Shown here in pieces: positions 7,757 to 16,654 of a stretch of 52,823 bases of DNA. Position 1 is the stretch's first letter. Each line of letters opens with the position of its first letter. The notes beneath the pieces were generated by a model. That model worked only from the letters and a program-made list of their open reading frames with translations. It was not told the origin of the DNA and did no database searches. The position numbers and the translations under genes were made by a program. Source of the DNA: CAZGCA01 sp964524145 (lineage in GTDB: Bacteria; Hydrogenedentota; CAZGCA01); assembly GCA_964524145.1 (NCBI GenBank), contig CAZGCA010000038.1, positions 1-52,823 of the forward strand. The letters run 5' to 3'.

Positions 7757-8484
7757 CGTGGCTCTCCGGCGGTCAACAACGCGACCTCGCTCGTCGGAAC
7801 AGGAAGGTCCGAGAGCAGCGGCTCGCCGTATCGCACCCCGATGAGCGAGCCGAAGAACCGGGCCCGCCCCTCCAACTCCTCGTACAGTTCGGGCCGGCTC
7901 AGATACGTTTCCGGCGCATCGAAGTCGGGGTTGTAGAACTGTGATTTGAACGCCCGCACGGCTTCCATCTTGGTCTCGAAACTCTCGGATACGTCTATAA
8001 CAATCTCCGGCATCCGGTGGACGAGGAAATCAAAGTATCTCAGAACCGCGTTCGGGCGGTGAGGCTCGGTTCCTGTGCCGAACTTCGCGAGACCGGAAAC
8101 GTAACAGGCGTCCCGGACAAGCAACGCGGCGTGTTCGTGGTCCGGGTGTCTCTCCCGCGAGTCCGGCGCAAGTACCAGTCGCGGCCGGAGCTGTCTCACT
8201 ACGCGAACAAGCTCGATCCTCGACGGTTCGTCGTTCCTGACTGCCCCGTCCTTGAGGCCGAGATTGATCCGCGTCTTCACTCCGAGAAGATCGGCGGCTG
8301 CTCGGGCTTCCTGATCGCGTTCCTCGGGCGTGCCGCGCGACGCGAGCTCGCCCCGTGTCAAGTCCGCTATTGCAACTGAGCGTCCGGCACAGGCCGCTCC
8401 GTGAACAATACCTCCCACCCAGAGCTCGACGTCGTCCGGATGGGCGCCGACGACCAGAACATCGGCCCGGTTTGTTTTGCTCAC
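7753..8484 (-). CDS. bshB: N-acetylglucosaminyl-L-malate deacetylase (bacillithiol synthesis)
   Basis: BshB removes the acetyl group from GlcNAc-malate; it is a zinc enzyme of the PIG-L/LmbE family. The 243-aa protein carries the metal motif GAHPDDVE at residues 13-20 (His15, Asp18), the second motif RHPDHEHAA, and LTRGELASRGT, typical of BshB1. The GTG at 8484 has GGAGG 8 bases upstream and overlaps the bshC stop as GTGA. The C-terminal ARFFGSLIGVRYGEP is also BshB1-like. Confidence 0.94.
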   Translation of the reverse strand: MSKTNRADVLVVGAHPDDVELWVGGIVHGAACAGRSVAIADLTRGELASRGTPEERDQEARAAADLLGVKTRINLGLKDGAVRNDEPSRIELVRVVRQLRPRLVLAPDSRERHPDHEHAALLVRDACYVSGLAKFGTGTEPHRPNAVLRYFDFLVHRMPEIVIDVSESFETKMEAVRAFKSQFYNPDFDAPETYLSRPELYEELEGRARFFGSLIGVRYGEPLLSDLPVPTSEVALLTAGEPR

Positions 8485-10070
8485 AGTCCGACCTCCTGCA
8501 TCTCCTCGCTGAGAATGTCGATCTCTTCTAGCAGCCTCTCCGTGAACCCCCAACCGTGGTCGATGATGAACTGCACAATGTTGAGCACGCGTTCCTGCGG
8601 TTTTCCGTTGGGGTAGATGCTGTCCGCCAGCCACCGTATCCATGCAACCACATCCTGGTGGCGTTTTGCCCGTGTTTCAACGATCCTTCTGGCAAGCCTG
8701 GAGAGCCCGTACTCGGTTTTTTGCTGCAGTTTGTCGGCACTCGATGCCAACTCCGGCTCGTTTGCCCCCACCCATTGCCGAAGCGTCTCGACATTCGAGA
8801 GCACTGCCTGACAATGCTCGTCGAAAACCTGCGGAACAGCAGTATGCAGCCCGCCGGCGACTCTGTCAAGCAATGCGGTTTCAGGAGCCGCCAAGTCGTC
8901 CGGAGAAAGAGAAAGCTTTGCGAGAAGCGTCCGCATTTTCCGTGTCGTCAGCAGAACGCGCGGTCGCGGGTATACGACCGGCATCGGCAGGTTGAAACGG
9001 TCGAAAACGGTCCGCAACTGCGCCCAGTACGCGATCTCGCCCGGACCCGCGACGTATGCGGCAACGGGAAACAGTTCCTGCTGCACCAGCGGCCGAAGCA
9101 CGGCGTTCGGGCTGAACCTTTCGGGGTGGTCGTCAAGCAGCTTGCCCATCTCCTCGCGGCTGAAGGAGAGATCCTCGTCGGGAATGTAGAACCTGTCGCG
9201 GACGTACTGGACGCCGCATCGTTTTTCCTTGCAATCGATGAAGAACCCGGCCTGGTTCGGCGATTTTCTGAGTTGCGCTTTAAATCCGAGCGAAGACAGC
9301 TTGCTTGCCGCATCGTTTGAGAGGCGTGACGAAATGCACGGTTCTTCAATCTCGCCCCGCAATACGGGCGCAGCCTCGTCTCGCGCCGGCTCTGGATGCG
9401 GCGCGAAAATCACTACGCCCGTCCGGCGAAATACTCGAGCAAACAGTTTTACGAACAGGTCGGCCATCGAATCGGACTGATCGATCGCGTTGCGTATCTG
9501 AGCAAGAACATCGCTCTTGAACTCCGAGTTGTGGGTATGCGCGTCTATCTTGTCAACGACCGCGTGGAGCGTCCGATCTGCCGGTATCCGAAACGCCGAA
9601 CGATCGGAAACATCCATCGCCGGCGCATACTCGATCGGGAGAATGTTGTCTGACCTCGTCATGACGTGGAGCAAACGGATCTCGTCGAAGTCGTGGTCGT
9701 CTGTGGCCGCCCAGAACAGCGGAACAAATGGGCGGCCGTAAACTCGTGAGCACTTTTCTGCAAGGAGCACTGCCCCGATTGCCTTGTAAACCGTGTAAAG
9801 CGGACCGGTGAGAATGCCGGCCTGCTGCCCGGTCGCGATCACGAGAGCTTCACCGTTCGCGAGCAGTTCGATGTTCTTTATCACCGATTCGGAACAGCCG
9901 GCGTCTTCGTTGAGACTACGGATTTGATTTGCGAGAGATGCGCTGAGCGGCGTCGGTTCCGGAATCGTCGCGGTTCCGTCGAGCAGACTCTCCGGCCATT
10001 GCGAGAAGAACGGCTCGAGTTTGTCCGAGCGGCTCTTGTAAGCGTCCGCAACAGTGCGTTCTTTGCTCAT
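8481..10070 (-). CDS. bshC: Bacillithiol synthesis cysteine-adding enzyme
   Basis: BshC is thought to add cysteine to glucosamine-malate, giving bacillithiol. The 529-aa protein has the family features VIATGQQAGILTGPLYTVYKAIGAV, FVPLFWAATDDHDFDEI (an HxGH-like dehydrated variant), and VYPRPRVLLTTRKMR. The C-terminal third is a long helical region, and the protein ends WGFTERLLEEIDILSEEMQEVGL. The ATG at 10070 overlaps the methyltransferase stop as ATGA. Length and domain order fit complete BshC proteins. Confidence 0.93.
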   Translation of the reverse strand: MSKERTVADAYKSRSDKLEPFFSQWPESLLDGTATIPEPTPLSASLANQIRSLNEDAGCSESVIKNIELLANGEALVIATGQQAGILTGPLYTVYKAIGAVLLAEKCSRVYGRPFVPLFWAATDDHDFDEIRLLHVMTRSDNILPIEYAPAMDVSDRSAFRIPADRTLHAVVDKIDAHTHNSEFKSDVLAQIRNAIDQSDSMADLFVKLFARVFRRTGVVIFAPHPEPARDEAAPVLRGEIEEPCISSRLSNDAASKLSSLGFKAQLRKSPNQAGFFIDCKEKRCGVQYVRDRFYIPDEDLSFSREEMGKLLDDHPERFSPNAVLRPLVQQELFPVAAYVAGPGEIAYWAQLRTVFDRFNLPMPVVYPRPRVLLTTRKMRTLLAKLSLSPDDLAAPETALLDRVAGGLHTAVPQVFDEHCQAVLSNVETLRQWVGANEPELASSADKLQQKTEYGLSRLARRIVETRAKRHQDVVAWIRWLADSIYPNGKPQERVLNIVQFIIDHGWGFTERLLEEIDILSEEMQEVGL

Positions 10071-10822
10071 CGGTTGTTGTTCTTTCGGGCTACAATGATA
10101 AGTCTCGGATTCTCCGGCCCGCAAGGATGACCCTCGAAATCGCCGAACGTTTCCAACACCTTGAATCCCGGCTCGGCTATCATCTCCTGCAACTCTTCCG
10201 GTTCGAATACGCGCACTGACTCCGTGTAGCTGCGTGTACCGGCACTGTCCGTGATCGAAACCTCCTTTATCAAACGTTCGGTTTTCGCGTCGAACCTCCG
10301 TTCCTCGACGATCCGCATCCCCGCTTCGTTGCGTTCCGAACGTGGAACGAGATTGCGGATCACATGCTCCTTGTTGATATGGTCAACGAACAATTTGCCG
10401 TCGGGTTTCAGAACCGACGCGGCTTCGCGCAACACAGTGCGGTTCTCATCATCACCATCAAAATACCCGAAACTGGTGAACAGGCTCAACGCGGCGTCGA
10501 AGACCGTTCGGAACGGTACTTTCCGCATGTCACCGCGAACCAGCATGAGATCCACCGTGCGGCTTCGCGCAACATCGAGCAGCTCGGCCGAAAGGTCGAG
10601 CCCTACCGACCTGACCCGTAGATCGCGCAACGCCGCCGAGTGCCTGCCCGTTCCGCAACAGAGGTCCAGAACAAGGTGCCCTGGCTTAAGGCTCAACGCC
10701 CGTTGGATGAACCGGGCTTCACTTGCGCCAGCGCGATCGTCTCTCGAAGGATATACCCGCAGATAGTCTCGGCCGAACCACTGCTTGTACCACGGGCTAC
10801 CGACTGCGACGTTCTCCGGCAT
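10067..10822 (-). CDS. Class I SAM-dependent methyltransferase
   Basis: A 251-aa Rossmann-fold methyltransferase. The SAM site motif LVLDLCCGTGRHSAAL lies near residues 50-65, followed by the acidic loop VGLDLS and a RGDMRKVPF segment. A C-terminal PEELQEMIAEPGFKVLETFGDF is common in ubiquinone-type/COG2226 methyltransferases. The ATG at 10822 is where homology-like sequence begins (WYKQWFGRDYL); the frame is open upstream without that character. It is coupled to bshC by an ATGA overlap and follows pyk by 25 bases. It does not resemble BioC in its N-terminal half. The substrate is unknown. Confidence 0.82.
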   Translation of the reverse strand: MPENVAVGSPWYKQWFGRDYLRVYPSRDDRAGASEARFIQRALSLKPGHLVLDLCCGTGRHSAALRDLRVRSVGLDLSAELLDVARSRTVDLMLVRGDMRKVPFRTVFDAALSLFTSFGYFDGDDENRTVLREAASVLKPDGKLFVDHINKEHVIRNLVPRSERNEAGMRIVEERRFDAKTERLIKEVSITDSAGTRSYTESVRVFEPEELQEMIAEPGFKVLETFGDFEGHPCGPENPRLIIVARKNNNR

Positions 10823-10847
10823 TTCTGTACGCTTCAAACCTCTCGGA

Positions 10848-12278
10848 CTACTCCGATGCCTCGATCCGGTGCACCTTGAGCATGTTCGTTGTGCCTCGCA
10901 CCATAAGCGGCGAACCCGCCGTGATAATGATGGCCTCGCCTGGTTTCGCGAGACCGAGCTCGAGAAGCCTCTTCGTGGAGACCTCAAACATCTCGTCCGT
11001 GGTGTCAACAGTATCCACCTTGATTGTCGTAACACCCCAGTATAGCGCCAGCCTGCGCATCGTCTCGGGTGAGTCCGTGGCCGCGACTATCCTGGCGTTC
11101 GGCCTGTAGCTCGAGACGAGTTGTGCCGTTGAACCCGAGAGTGTGAAGCAGAGTATGGTTCTCGCCCCGATGTCCAGCACGGCCTCGCACGTTGCGTGGC
11201 CGATAGCGTCGGCGTCCGAGACCGGTGGTTCGAGCGTGCGCCGCGGGCCCCGACGGAATCCGGCAATCGCTTCGTCAGTCTCATCGGCGATCTTCGCCAT
11301 CATTGCCACCGCTTGGACGGGGAACCTGCCAATGGCGGTTTCGCCCGAGAGCATGATCGCGTCCGAACCGTCGTAAATGGCGTTTGCAACGTCTGAAGCT
11401 TCAGCCCGAGTCGGGCGCGGCGAGTCAATCATGGACTCGAGCATCTGCGTTGCGGTTATGACAAGCCGTCCTGTCTCGTTACATTTCAGTATGAGACGCT
11501 TCTGCACCTCGGGAACTTTCTCGGGCGGTATCTCGACGCCGAGGTCGCCACGAGCAATCATGAGCGCGTCGCACCGGTCGATAATCTCGTCAATGCGGTC
11601 CAACGCCTCGGGCTTTTCAATCTTGGCAACCACCCGAATGTCCGGTCTGCCCAGCCTTATCAGCTCGTTTTTGAGCTGTGTGACGTCGTCGGGCGATCTC
11701 ACAAACGACATGGCGACGTAGTCCACATCCAGCGAGACGCCGAACGCGAGATCGGCTTTGTCCTTCTCTGTGAGGGACGGCGCTGAGATGTGCACTCCCG
11801 GCAGGTTGATGCCCTTGTGTTCGCCCAGCTCTCCGCCGATTATCACCTCGCACTCGACGTCGTTCCCGCGAATGTTCTCGACGGCAAGCTCTATTCTCCC
11901 ATCGGCGAGTAAAAGCTTGTCACCGCGTGACACATCCTGCGGAAGTCCTTCGTACGTTGTCGAAACGCGAGACACATCCCCCTCGACCTTCTCGGTGGTG
12001 ATGGTAAACGGTGCGCCTTCTGTGAGTGTCACCGGGCCGTCGCCCAGCAACGTACCCGTGCGGATCTTGGGGCCCTGGAGGTCGAGTATCACGGCGATAC
12101 TCTTCCCGACCGTGGCGGCGGTCTCGCGCAACGTCACCATATTCTGGCTGTGTCGCTGATGCGTGCCATGGGAAAAGTTGAGCCGGGCCACATCCATCCC
12201 GGCCAATATCATCGCCCGGATGACGTCAACACGCTCCGACGCCGGCCCTATTGTGCAGACTATCTTCGTTCGTCGCAT
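10848..12278 (-). CDS. pyk: Pyruvate kinase
   Basis: Converts phosphoenolpyruvate and ADP to pyruvate and ATP. The 476-aa protein opens MRRTKIVCTIGPAS and contains ARLNFSHG, ILDLQGPKIR, the active-site block MIARGDLGVEIPPEKVP, ATQMLESMI, and ANAIYDGSDAIMLSGETA. A C-terminal alpha/beta domain ends the protein. There is no extra PEP-utiliser domain of the kind seen in many bacilli. The ATG at 12278 follows a G-rich ribosome binding site and lies 16 bases after valS. Confidence 0.96.
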   Translation of the reverse strand: MRRTKIVCTIGPASERVDVIRAMILAGMDVARLNFSHGTHQRHSQNMVTLRETAATVGKSIAVILDLQGPKIRTGTLLGDGPVTLTEGAPFTITTEKVEGDVSRVSTTYEGLPQDVSRGDKLLLADGRIELAVENIRGNDVECEVIIGGELGEHKGINLPGVHISAPSLTEKDKADLAFGVSLDVDYVAMSFVRSPDDVTQLKNELIRLGRPDIRVVAKIEKPEALDRIDEIIDRCDALMIARGDLGVEIPPEKVPEVQKRLILKCNETGRLVITATQMLESMIDSPRPTRAEASDVANAIYDGSDAIMLSGETAIGRFPVQAVAMMAKIADETDEAIAGFRRGPRRTLEPPVSDADAIGHATCEAVLDIGARTILCFTLSGSTAQLVSSYRPNARIVAATDSPETMRRLALYWGVTTIKVDTVDTTDEMFEVSTKRLLELGLAKPGEAIIITAGSPLMVRGTTNMLKVHRIEASE

Positions 12279-12294
12279 AGTTGTCCCCCCCGCG

Positions 12295-14946
12295 TTATTG
12301 CAGGTCAGCGAGACCGGCTTTGACCTTCTCGAGTTTGGCTTGATATGTCGTGAGCTTTTCCCGTTGCGCATCGACAACGTTGGCCGGCGCATTCTCCACG
12401 AACTTCTTGTTGCCAAGAGTGCCTTCGGTCTTCCGGACGACCCCTTTGAGGCTGTCCAACTCCTTTTCGAGCCGGGCCCGTTCCTTACCGATATCAATAA
12501 GCCCCTCAAGCGGCAGAAATAGCTCGACCTCGGCCAGAAACGCCTTGGATGCGGGCGCGGGCGCCTCGCCGTCGAGCTTCTCGACCTCCGAACAGTTCGC
12601 AAGCAGCGCGAGATGGCGGCTGTTCTCTGTTATCGTGCGTTCTGCACCCTCGCTGAGAGGTCTGAAAAGGACCCGCGCTCGAGTCTTCGGCGGAACGCCC
12701 ATTTCGCCGCGAATGGTGCGTATGCTCGTGACTACTTGCTGGACGAGGTCCATCTCCTTCGCGGCGGCATCGTCGCGCACACCGGGCTCGGCTGCCGGCC
12801 ATGAATCACGGACGATGCTTGCAGGCCGACCGTCGCACGGTATGCCCTGCCAGATCTCCTCGGTGATAAACGGCATGAGCGGATGCAGCAGCCGCAGGCA
12901 TTCGCGCAACACCCAGAACCCGACTTGTGCGGCACTTTCGCCGTCAGAGCCGCCTTTACTGAGCCGCGGTTTGATGATCTCGAGGTACCAATCGCAGAAC
13001 GAGTGCCAGAAAAAGTGGTAAATGGTGGCCGCGGTTTCGTTGAAGCTGAACTCCTCGAGGTGCCGGCTCATCTCCTCGATGGTCGAGGTGAGCGCGCTCG
13101 CGATCCACCTGTCTTCGAGCGGCGATTGCGAAAGGTCGGGCCGTGTCCCATCGGGAACGCCGCCGGGCGTATTCAGAGCGAGGAACCTGTATGCGTTCCA
13201 TATCTTGTTGCAGAAGTTCCGGCCCATCTCGAACTTGTCTTCGGACAGCTTGATGTCCTGGCCTTCGCTGCACAACGATACGATCGAGAACCGGACCGCG
13301 TCCGCACCGTACTCGTCGATCATGTCGAGCGGGTCAATGATGTTGCCGGACGATTTGCTCATCCACTTGCCGCTCTCGTCGAGCACCATCCCGTGCAGAA
13401 AGACGTCCCGGTACGGCACCTCGCCCATAAACTCGAGGCCCGCCATTATCATGCGGGCAACCCAAAGGAAGAGTATGTCGTACCCCGACACGAGAACATC
13501 CGTCGGATAGAAATAGGCCAGGTCGTCGGTTTCGCTGGGCCAGCCGAGCGTCGAGAACGGCCACAACCACGAGCTGAACCACGTGTCGAGCGTGTCCTCG
13601 TCCTGCCGGATATCGTCCGAGCCGCACTTCGAGCACGTCTGAGCCGGGTCGAGCGAGACCGTCAGCTCGCCGCACTTCTCGCAATACCAGATGGGTATAC
13701 GGTGTCCCCACCATATCTGGCGCGATATGCACCAATCGCGGATGTTGTCGAGCCAGTGATAGTAGACCTTCGTCCACCGGGCCGGATGTATGGTGATACG
13801 GCCGTCCTCGACGGCGTCTTTCGCGGCCTTCGCAAGCTGTGCCATCCTCACAAACCATTGGTCGGAGAGCAGCGGCTCGATAACAGTCTTGCACCGGTAA
13901 CAGACGCCGACAGCGTGCGAATGGTCCTCGATCTTGACGAGGTATCCCTGCGCGTCGAGGTCGCGCACGACGTCTTCACGGCACGCATACCGATCGAGGC
14001 CCTGGTACGGTGTCGGGACGTTCTCGGTCATCTTGGCGTCTTCGCCGATGGCCATAACGTACGGCAGATCGTTGCGCTGCGCGATCTCGAAGTCGTTGGG
14101 ATCGTGGGCCGGGGTGACCTTGACTGCGCCTGTACCGAACTCGCTGTCGACGGCCATATCGGATATGATCGGAATCTCTTTGTCCACCAGCGGCAATATG
14201 CACGTCTTGTCGACCAGCTTCTTGTATCTCTCGTCCTTCGGGCTGACGGCCACTGCCGTGTCGCCGAGCATCGTCTCGGGCCGTGTCGTCGCCACCTGGA
14301 CGTTGCCCGATCCGTCCTTGAGCGGGTAGTTGATGTACCACAGGTGGCTCGCTTGCTCCTCGTGCTCGACCTCATCGTTCGAGAGCGCAGTATGGCAGCG
14401 TGGACACCAGTTGGTCACGTACTTGCCCCGGTAGATCATACCCTTCTCGTACAGGCGCACAAAGACCGTCCGCACCGCCTGCGACAACCCTTCGTCCAGC
14501 GTGAACCGTTCGCGGGACCAGTCGCAGGAACAACCCAGCAGCTTGAGCTGGTTGATGATAGTCTTCCTATTCTCGGTCGCGACCTTCCAGACCTCTTCGC
14601 AGAACTTCTCCCGGCCAAGATCGTGTCGCGAGACGTTCTCTTGAGCAAGGCGGCGTTCGGCGACGTTCGTGGTGGCGATCGCGGCATGGTCCGTGCCGGG
14701 AAGCCACAACGCCTCACGTCCACGCAGCCGTCTGTATCGCGTGAGCACGTCCTGGAGCGTCATATCGAGCGCATGCCCCATGTGGAGCACGCCCGTGACG
14801 TTCGGCGGCGGGATGACTATCGTAAACGGTTTCTTTCCCGTTTTCGGGTCGGCGCGAAACAGGTCGTTATCCCGCCAGAACGCGCCCCACCGTTCTTCGA
14901 CCTCCTTGGGCGAGTATGTTTTCGGTATCTCAGCTTTCTGAGTCAC
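12295..14946 (-). CDS. valS: Valyl-tRNA synthetase
   Basis: Class I synthetase charging tRNA-Val, 883 aa, full length. The HIGH-type motif is HMGH at residues 55-58 after IPPPNVTGVL. The editing (CP1) domain spans about 190-330, zinc-type cysteine pairs lie near 422-442, and the KMSKS motif is KWMSKS at 527-532. A C-terminal coiled-coil arm occupies roughly the last 65 residues. The GTG start at 14946 overlaps proS by 17 bases; an in-frame TGA four codons upstream prevents any longer start. Confidence 0.96.
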   Translation of the reverse strand: MTQKAEIPKTYSPKEVEERWGAFWRDNDLFRADPKTGKKPFTIVIPPPNVTGVLHMGHALDMTLQDVLTRYRRLRGREALWLPGTDHAAIATTNVAERRLAQENVSRHDLGREKFCEEVWKVATENRKTIINQLKLLGCSCDWSRERFTLDEGLSQAVRTVFVRLYEKGMIYRGKYVTNWCPRCHTALSNDEVEHEEQASHLWYINYPLKDGSGNVQVATTRPETMLGDTAVAVSPKDERYKKLVDKTCILPLVDKEIPIISDMAVDSEFGTGAVKVTPAHDPNDFEIAQRNDLPYVMAIGEDAKMTENVPTPYQGLDRYACREDVVRDLDAQGYLVKIEDHSHAVGVCYRCKTVIEPLLSDQWFVRMAQLAKAAKDAVEDGRITIHPARWTKVYYHWLDNIRDWCISRQIWWGHRIPIWYCEKCGELTVSLDPAQTCSKCGSDDIRQDEDTLDTWFSSWLWPFSTLGWPSETDDLAYFYPTDVLVSGYDILFLWVARMIMAGLEFMGEVPYRDVFLHGMVLDESGKWMSKSSGNIIDPLDMIDEYGADAVRFSIVSLCSEGQDIKLSEDKFEMGRNFCNKIWNAYRFLALNTPGGVPDGTRPDLSQSPLEDRWIASALTSTIEEMSRHLEEFSFNETAATIYHFFWHSFCDWYLEIIKPRLSKGGSDGESAAQVGFWVLRECLRLLHPLMPFITEEIWQGIPCDGRPASIVRDSWPAAEPGVRDDAAAKEMDLVQQVVTSIRTIRGEMGVPPKTRARVLFRPLSEGAERTITENSRHLALLANCSEVEKLDGEAPAPASKAFLAEVELFLPLEGLIDIGKERARLEKELDSLKGVVRKTEGTLGNKKFVENAPANVVDAQREKLTTYQAKLEKVKAGLADLQ

Positions 14947-16654
14947 AAGAGTCGATCATCTCCTTGGTATTTTCCATTGCTTCGGCCACGGGAACAGAAA
15001 CCGTGTGTCCGTCGCGCCGCCGGCGTATCTCGACTATTCCCTTTTTGAGCCCGCGCGGGCCGACAGTCACACGAATCGGGATGCCTATAAGGTCGGCGTC
15101 CTTGAACTTTATCCCGGGGCTCTCGTCCCGGTCGTCGTACAGGACTTCGACACCCGCTTCGAGCAGCGCCTTGTACAACTCGTCCGCAACGCGGGTCACC
15201 TCAGCTTCCGTCATGGACACCGCCGTGATCAACACATGGTACGGAGCGATGCTCATGGGCCATATGATGCCGGCTTCGTCGTGGTGCGCCTCGATGGCCG
15301 CAGCGACGGTGCGTGTGGTCCCGATACCGTAACAGCCCATGATGAAGGGTTTCTCTGTCCCGTCGGCATCGGTGAATGTCGCGTTCATCGATTCGCTGTA
15401 CTTGGTTCCAAGCTTGAATATCTGGCCGACCTCGATACCCCGGTACGATGAGAGCGGCGACCGGCATTTCGGACAGAGGTCGCCCTGGACAACCGTCACG
15501 AGGTCTTCGTACCGCGTCACCTCGAAATCGCGGCCAACGTTGACGTTAACGAGGTGGGTGTCGTTCTTGTTGGCTCCAACGATGAAGTTCGCCATCGACT
15601 GTATCGAGTTGTCGGCGATAAGGTCGACACCGCTCAGGCCAACGGGCCCGGAGAACCCCACGTCGGCGCCGGTGAGCTTCCTGATGGATTCCGCGTCGGC
15701 CATCTCGAGGCTCGAACACCCGAGCATGCTGGCGAACTTCGCCTCGTTCAGATCCCGGTCGCCCGGCACGAGCGCAGCAACCATCCTGCCGTCAACGTTG
15801 TACAACAAAGTCTTGACCAAACGGGCCGGCTTAACATTCAATAACCCACATACCTCTTCTATGGTGCGCGCGTTGGGAGTGTCGACCTCAGATATAGGTT
15901 TCGGTTCCTCCCCGGGCGCGTCCCCGGCCATGTAGCGCTCGGCGGTCTCGTCGCTCGCCGCGTAACCGCACGACTCGTTCTGGCAGTTGAGAATGACAGA
16001 CTCGCCGGAATCAGACAGCACCACAAACTCGTGCGTTGTTTTGCCGCCGATCGCCCCCGAATCGGCCAGCACGGGCCTGAAATCGAGCCCGCACCTCGAG
16101 AAGATGCGTTCGTACGCGCCGTGCAATACGTGGTACCACTCATCGATCGATTCGCTGTCGGCGTGGAAGCTGTACGCGTCCATCATGCTGAACTCGCGGC
16201 CACGCATCACTCCGAACCGCGGGCGAATCTCGTCGCGAAACTTCACCTGGATCTGGTACAGCGTCATCGGCAGCTCGCGGTATGATCGCACTTCGCCCCG
16301 GACGTGGTTCGTCACAATCTCCTCGTGCGTGGGCCCGAGCGCGAACTCTCGCTCGTGCCTGTCCCGCAACCGCATCAGTTCCTTGCCGTACACGTCCCAG
16401 CGGCCGCTCTCGCGCCACAGTTCCGCCGGGCTGAGAACCGGCATCAACACTTCCTGGCACCCGACGCGGTCGAGTTCCTCCCGGACGATCTGCTCGACCT
16501 TCCTCACGGCGCGCCAGCCGAACGGCAGGTAGGTGTAGATGCCCGCCGCCAGCTTTCTCATGAGCCCGGCGCGAACCATCAGCTTGTGGCTGACAAGTTC
16601 GGCCTCGCGCGGTGCCTCCTTAAGGGTCGGTATGAATGCTTTGGACCATCTCAT
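14930..16654 (-). CDS. proS: Prolyl-tRNA synthetase (bacterial type)
   Basis: Class II synthetase of 574 aa with the N-terminus MRWSKAFIPTLKEAP typical of bacterial ProRS. Motif 2 is in the FRDEIRPRFGVMRGREFSMMDAYSFH segment. An inserted YbaK-like editing domain lies at about residues 220-390, and the motif 3 region is MGCYGIGTTRTVAA. A C-terminal anticodon-binding domain ends the protein. The start overlaps the ispG stop as ATGA. Gene order dxr-rseP-ispG-proS is widespread among bacteria and supports the calls. Confidence 0.96.
   Translation of the reverse strand: MRWSKAFIPTLKEAPREAELVSHKLMVRAGLMRKLAAGIYTYLPFGWRAVRKVEQIVREELDRVGCQEVLMPVLSPAELWRESGRWDVYGKELMRLRDRHEREFALGPTHEEIVTNHVRGEVRSYRELPMTLYQIQVKFRDEIRPRFGVMRGREFSMMDAYSFHADSESIDEWYHVLHGAYERIFSRCGLDFRPVLADSGAIGGKTTHEFVVLSDSGESVILNCQNESCGYAASDETAERYMAGDAPGEEPKPISEVDTPNARTIEEVCGLLNVKPARLVKTLLYNVDGRMVAALVPGDRDLNEAKFASMLGCSSLEMADAESIRKLTGADVGFSGPVGLSGVDLIADNSIQSMANFIVGANKNDTHLVNVNVGRDFEVTRYEDLVTVVQGDLCPKCRSPLSSYRGIEVGQIFKLGTKYSESMNATFTDADGTEKPFIMGCYGIGTTRTVAAAIEAHHDEAGIIWPMSIAPYHVLITAVSMTEAEVTRVADELYKALLEAGVEVLYDDRDESPGIKFKDADLIGIPIRVTVGPRGLKKGIVEIRRRRDGHTVSVPVAEAMENTKEMIDSCDSES

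Noticed and set aside
10067..10822. Methyltransferase as BioC for the biotin block
   Set aside because: Its N-terminal region and C-terminal half do not resemble BioC, and it is coupled to bshC, not to the bio genes.
12883..15048. A 721-codon open frame antisense to valS
   Set aside because: It mirrors the codon bias of a long G+C-rich gene on the other strand, has no recognisable domain, and valS is clearly intact on the minus strand.
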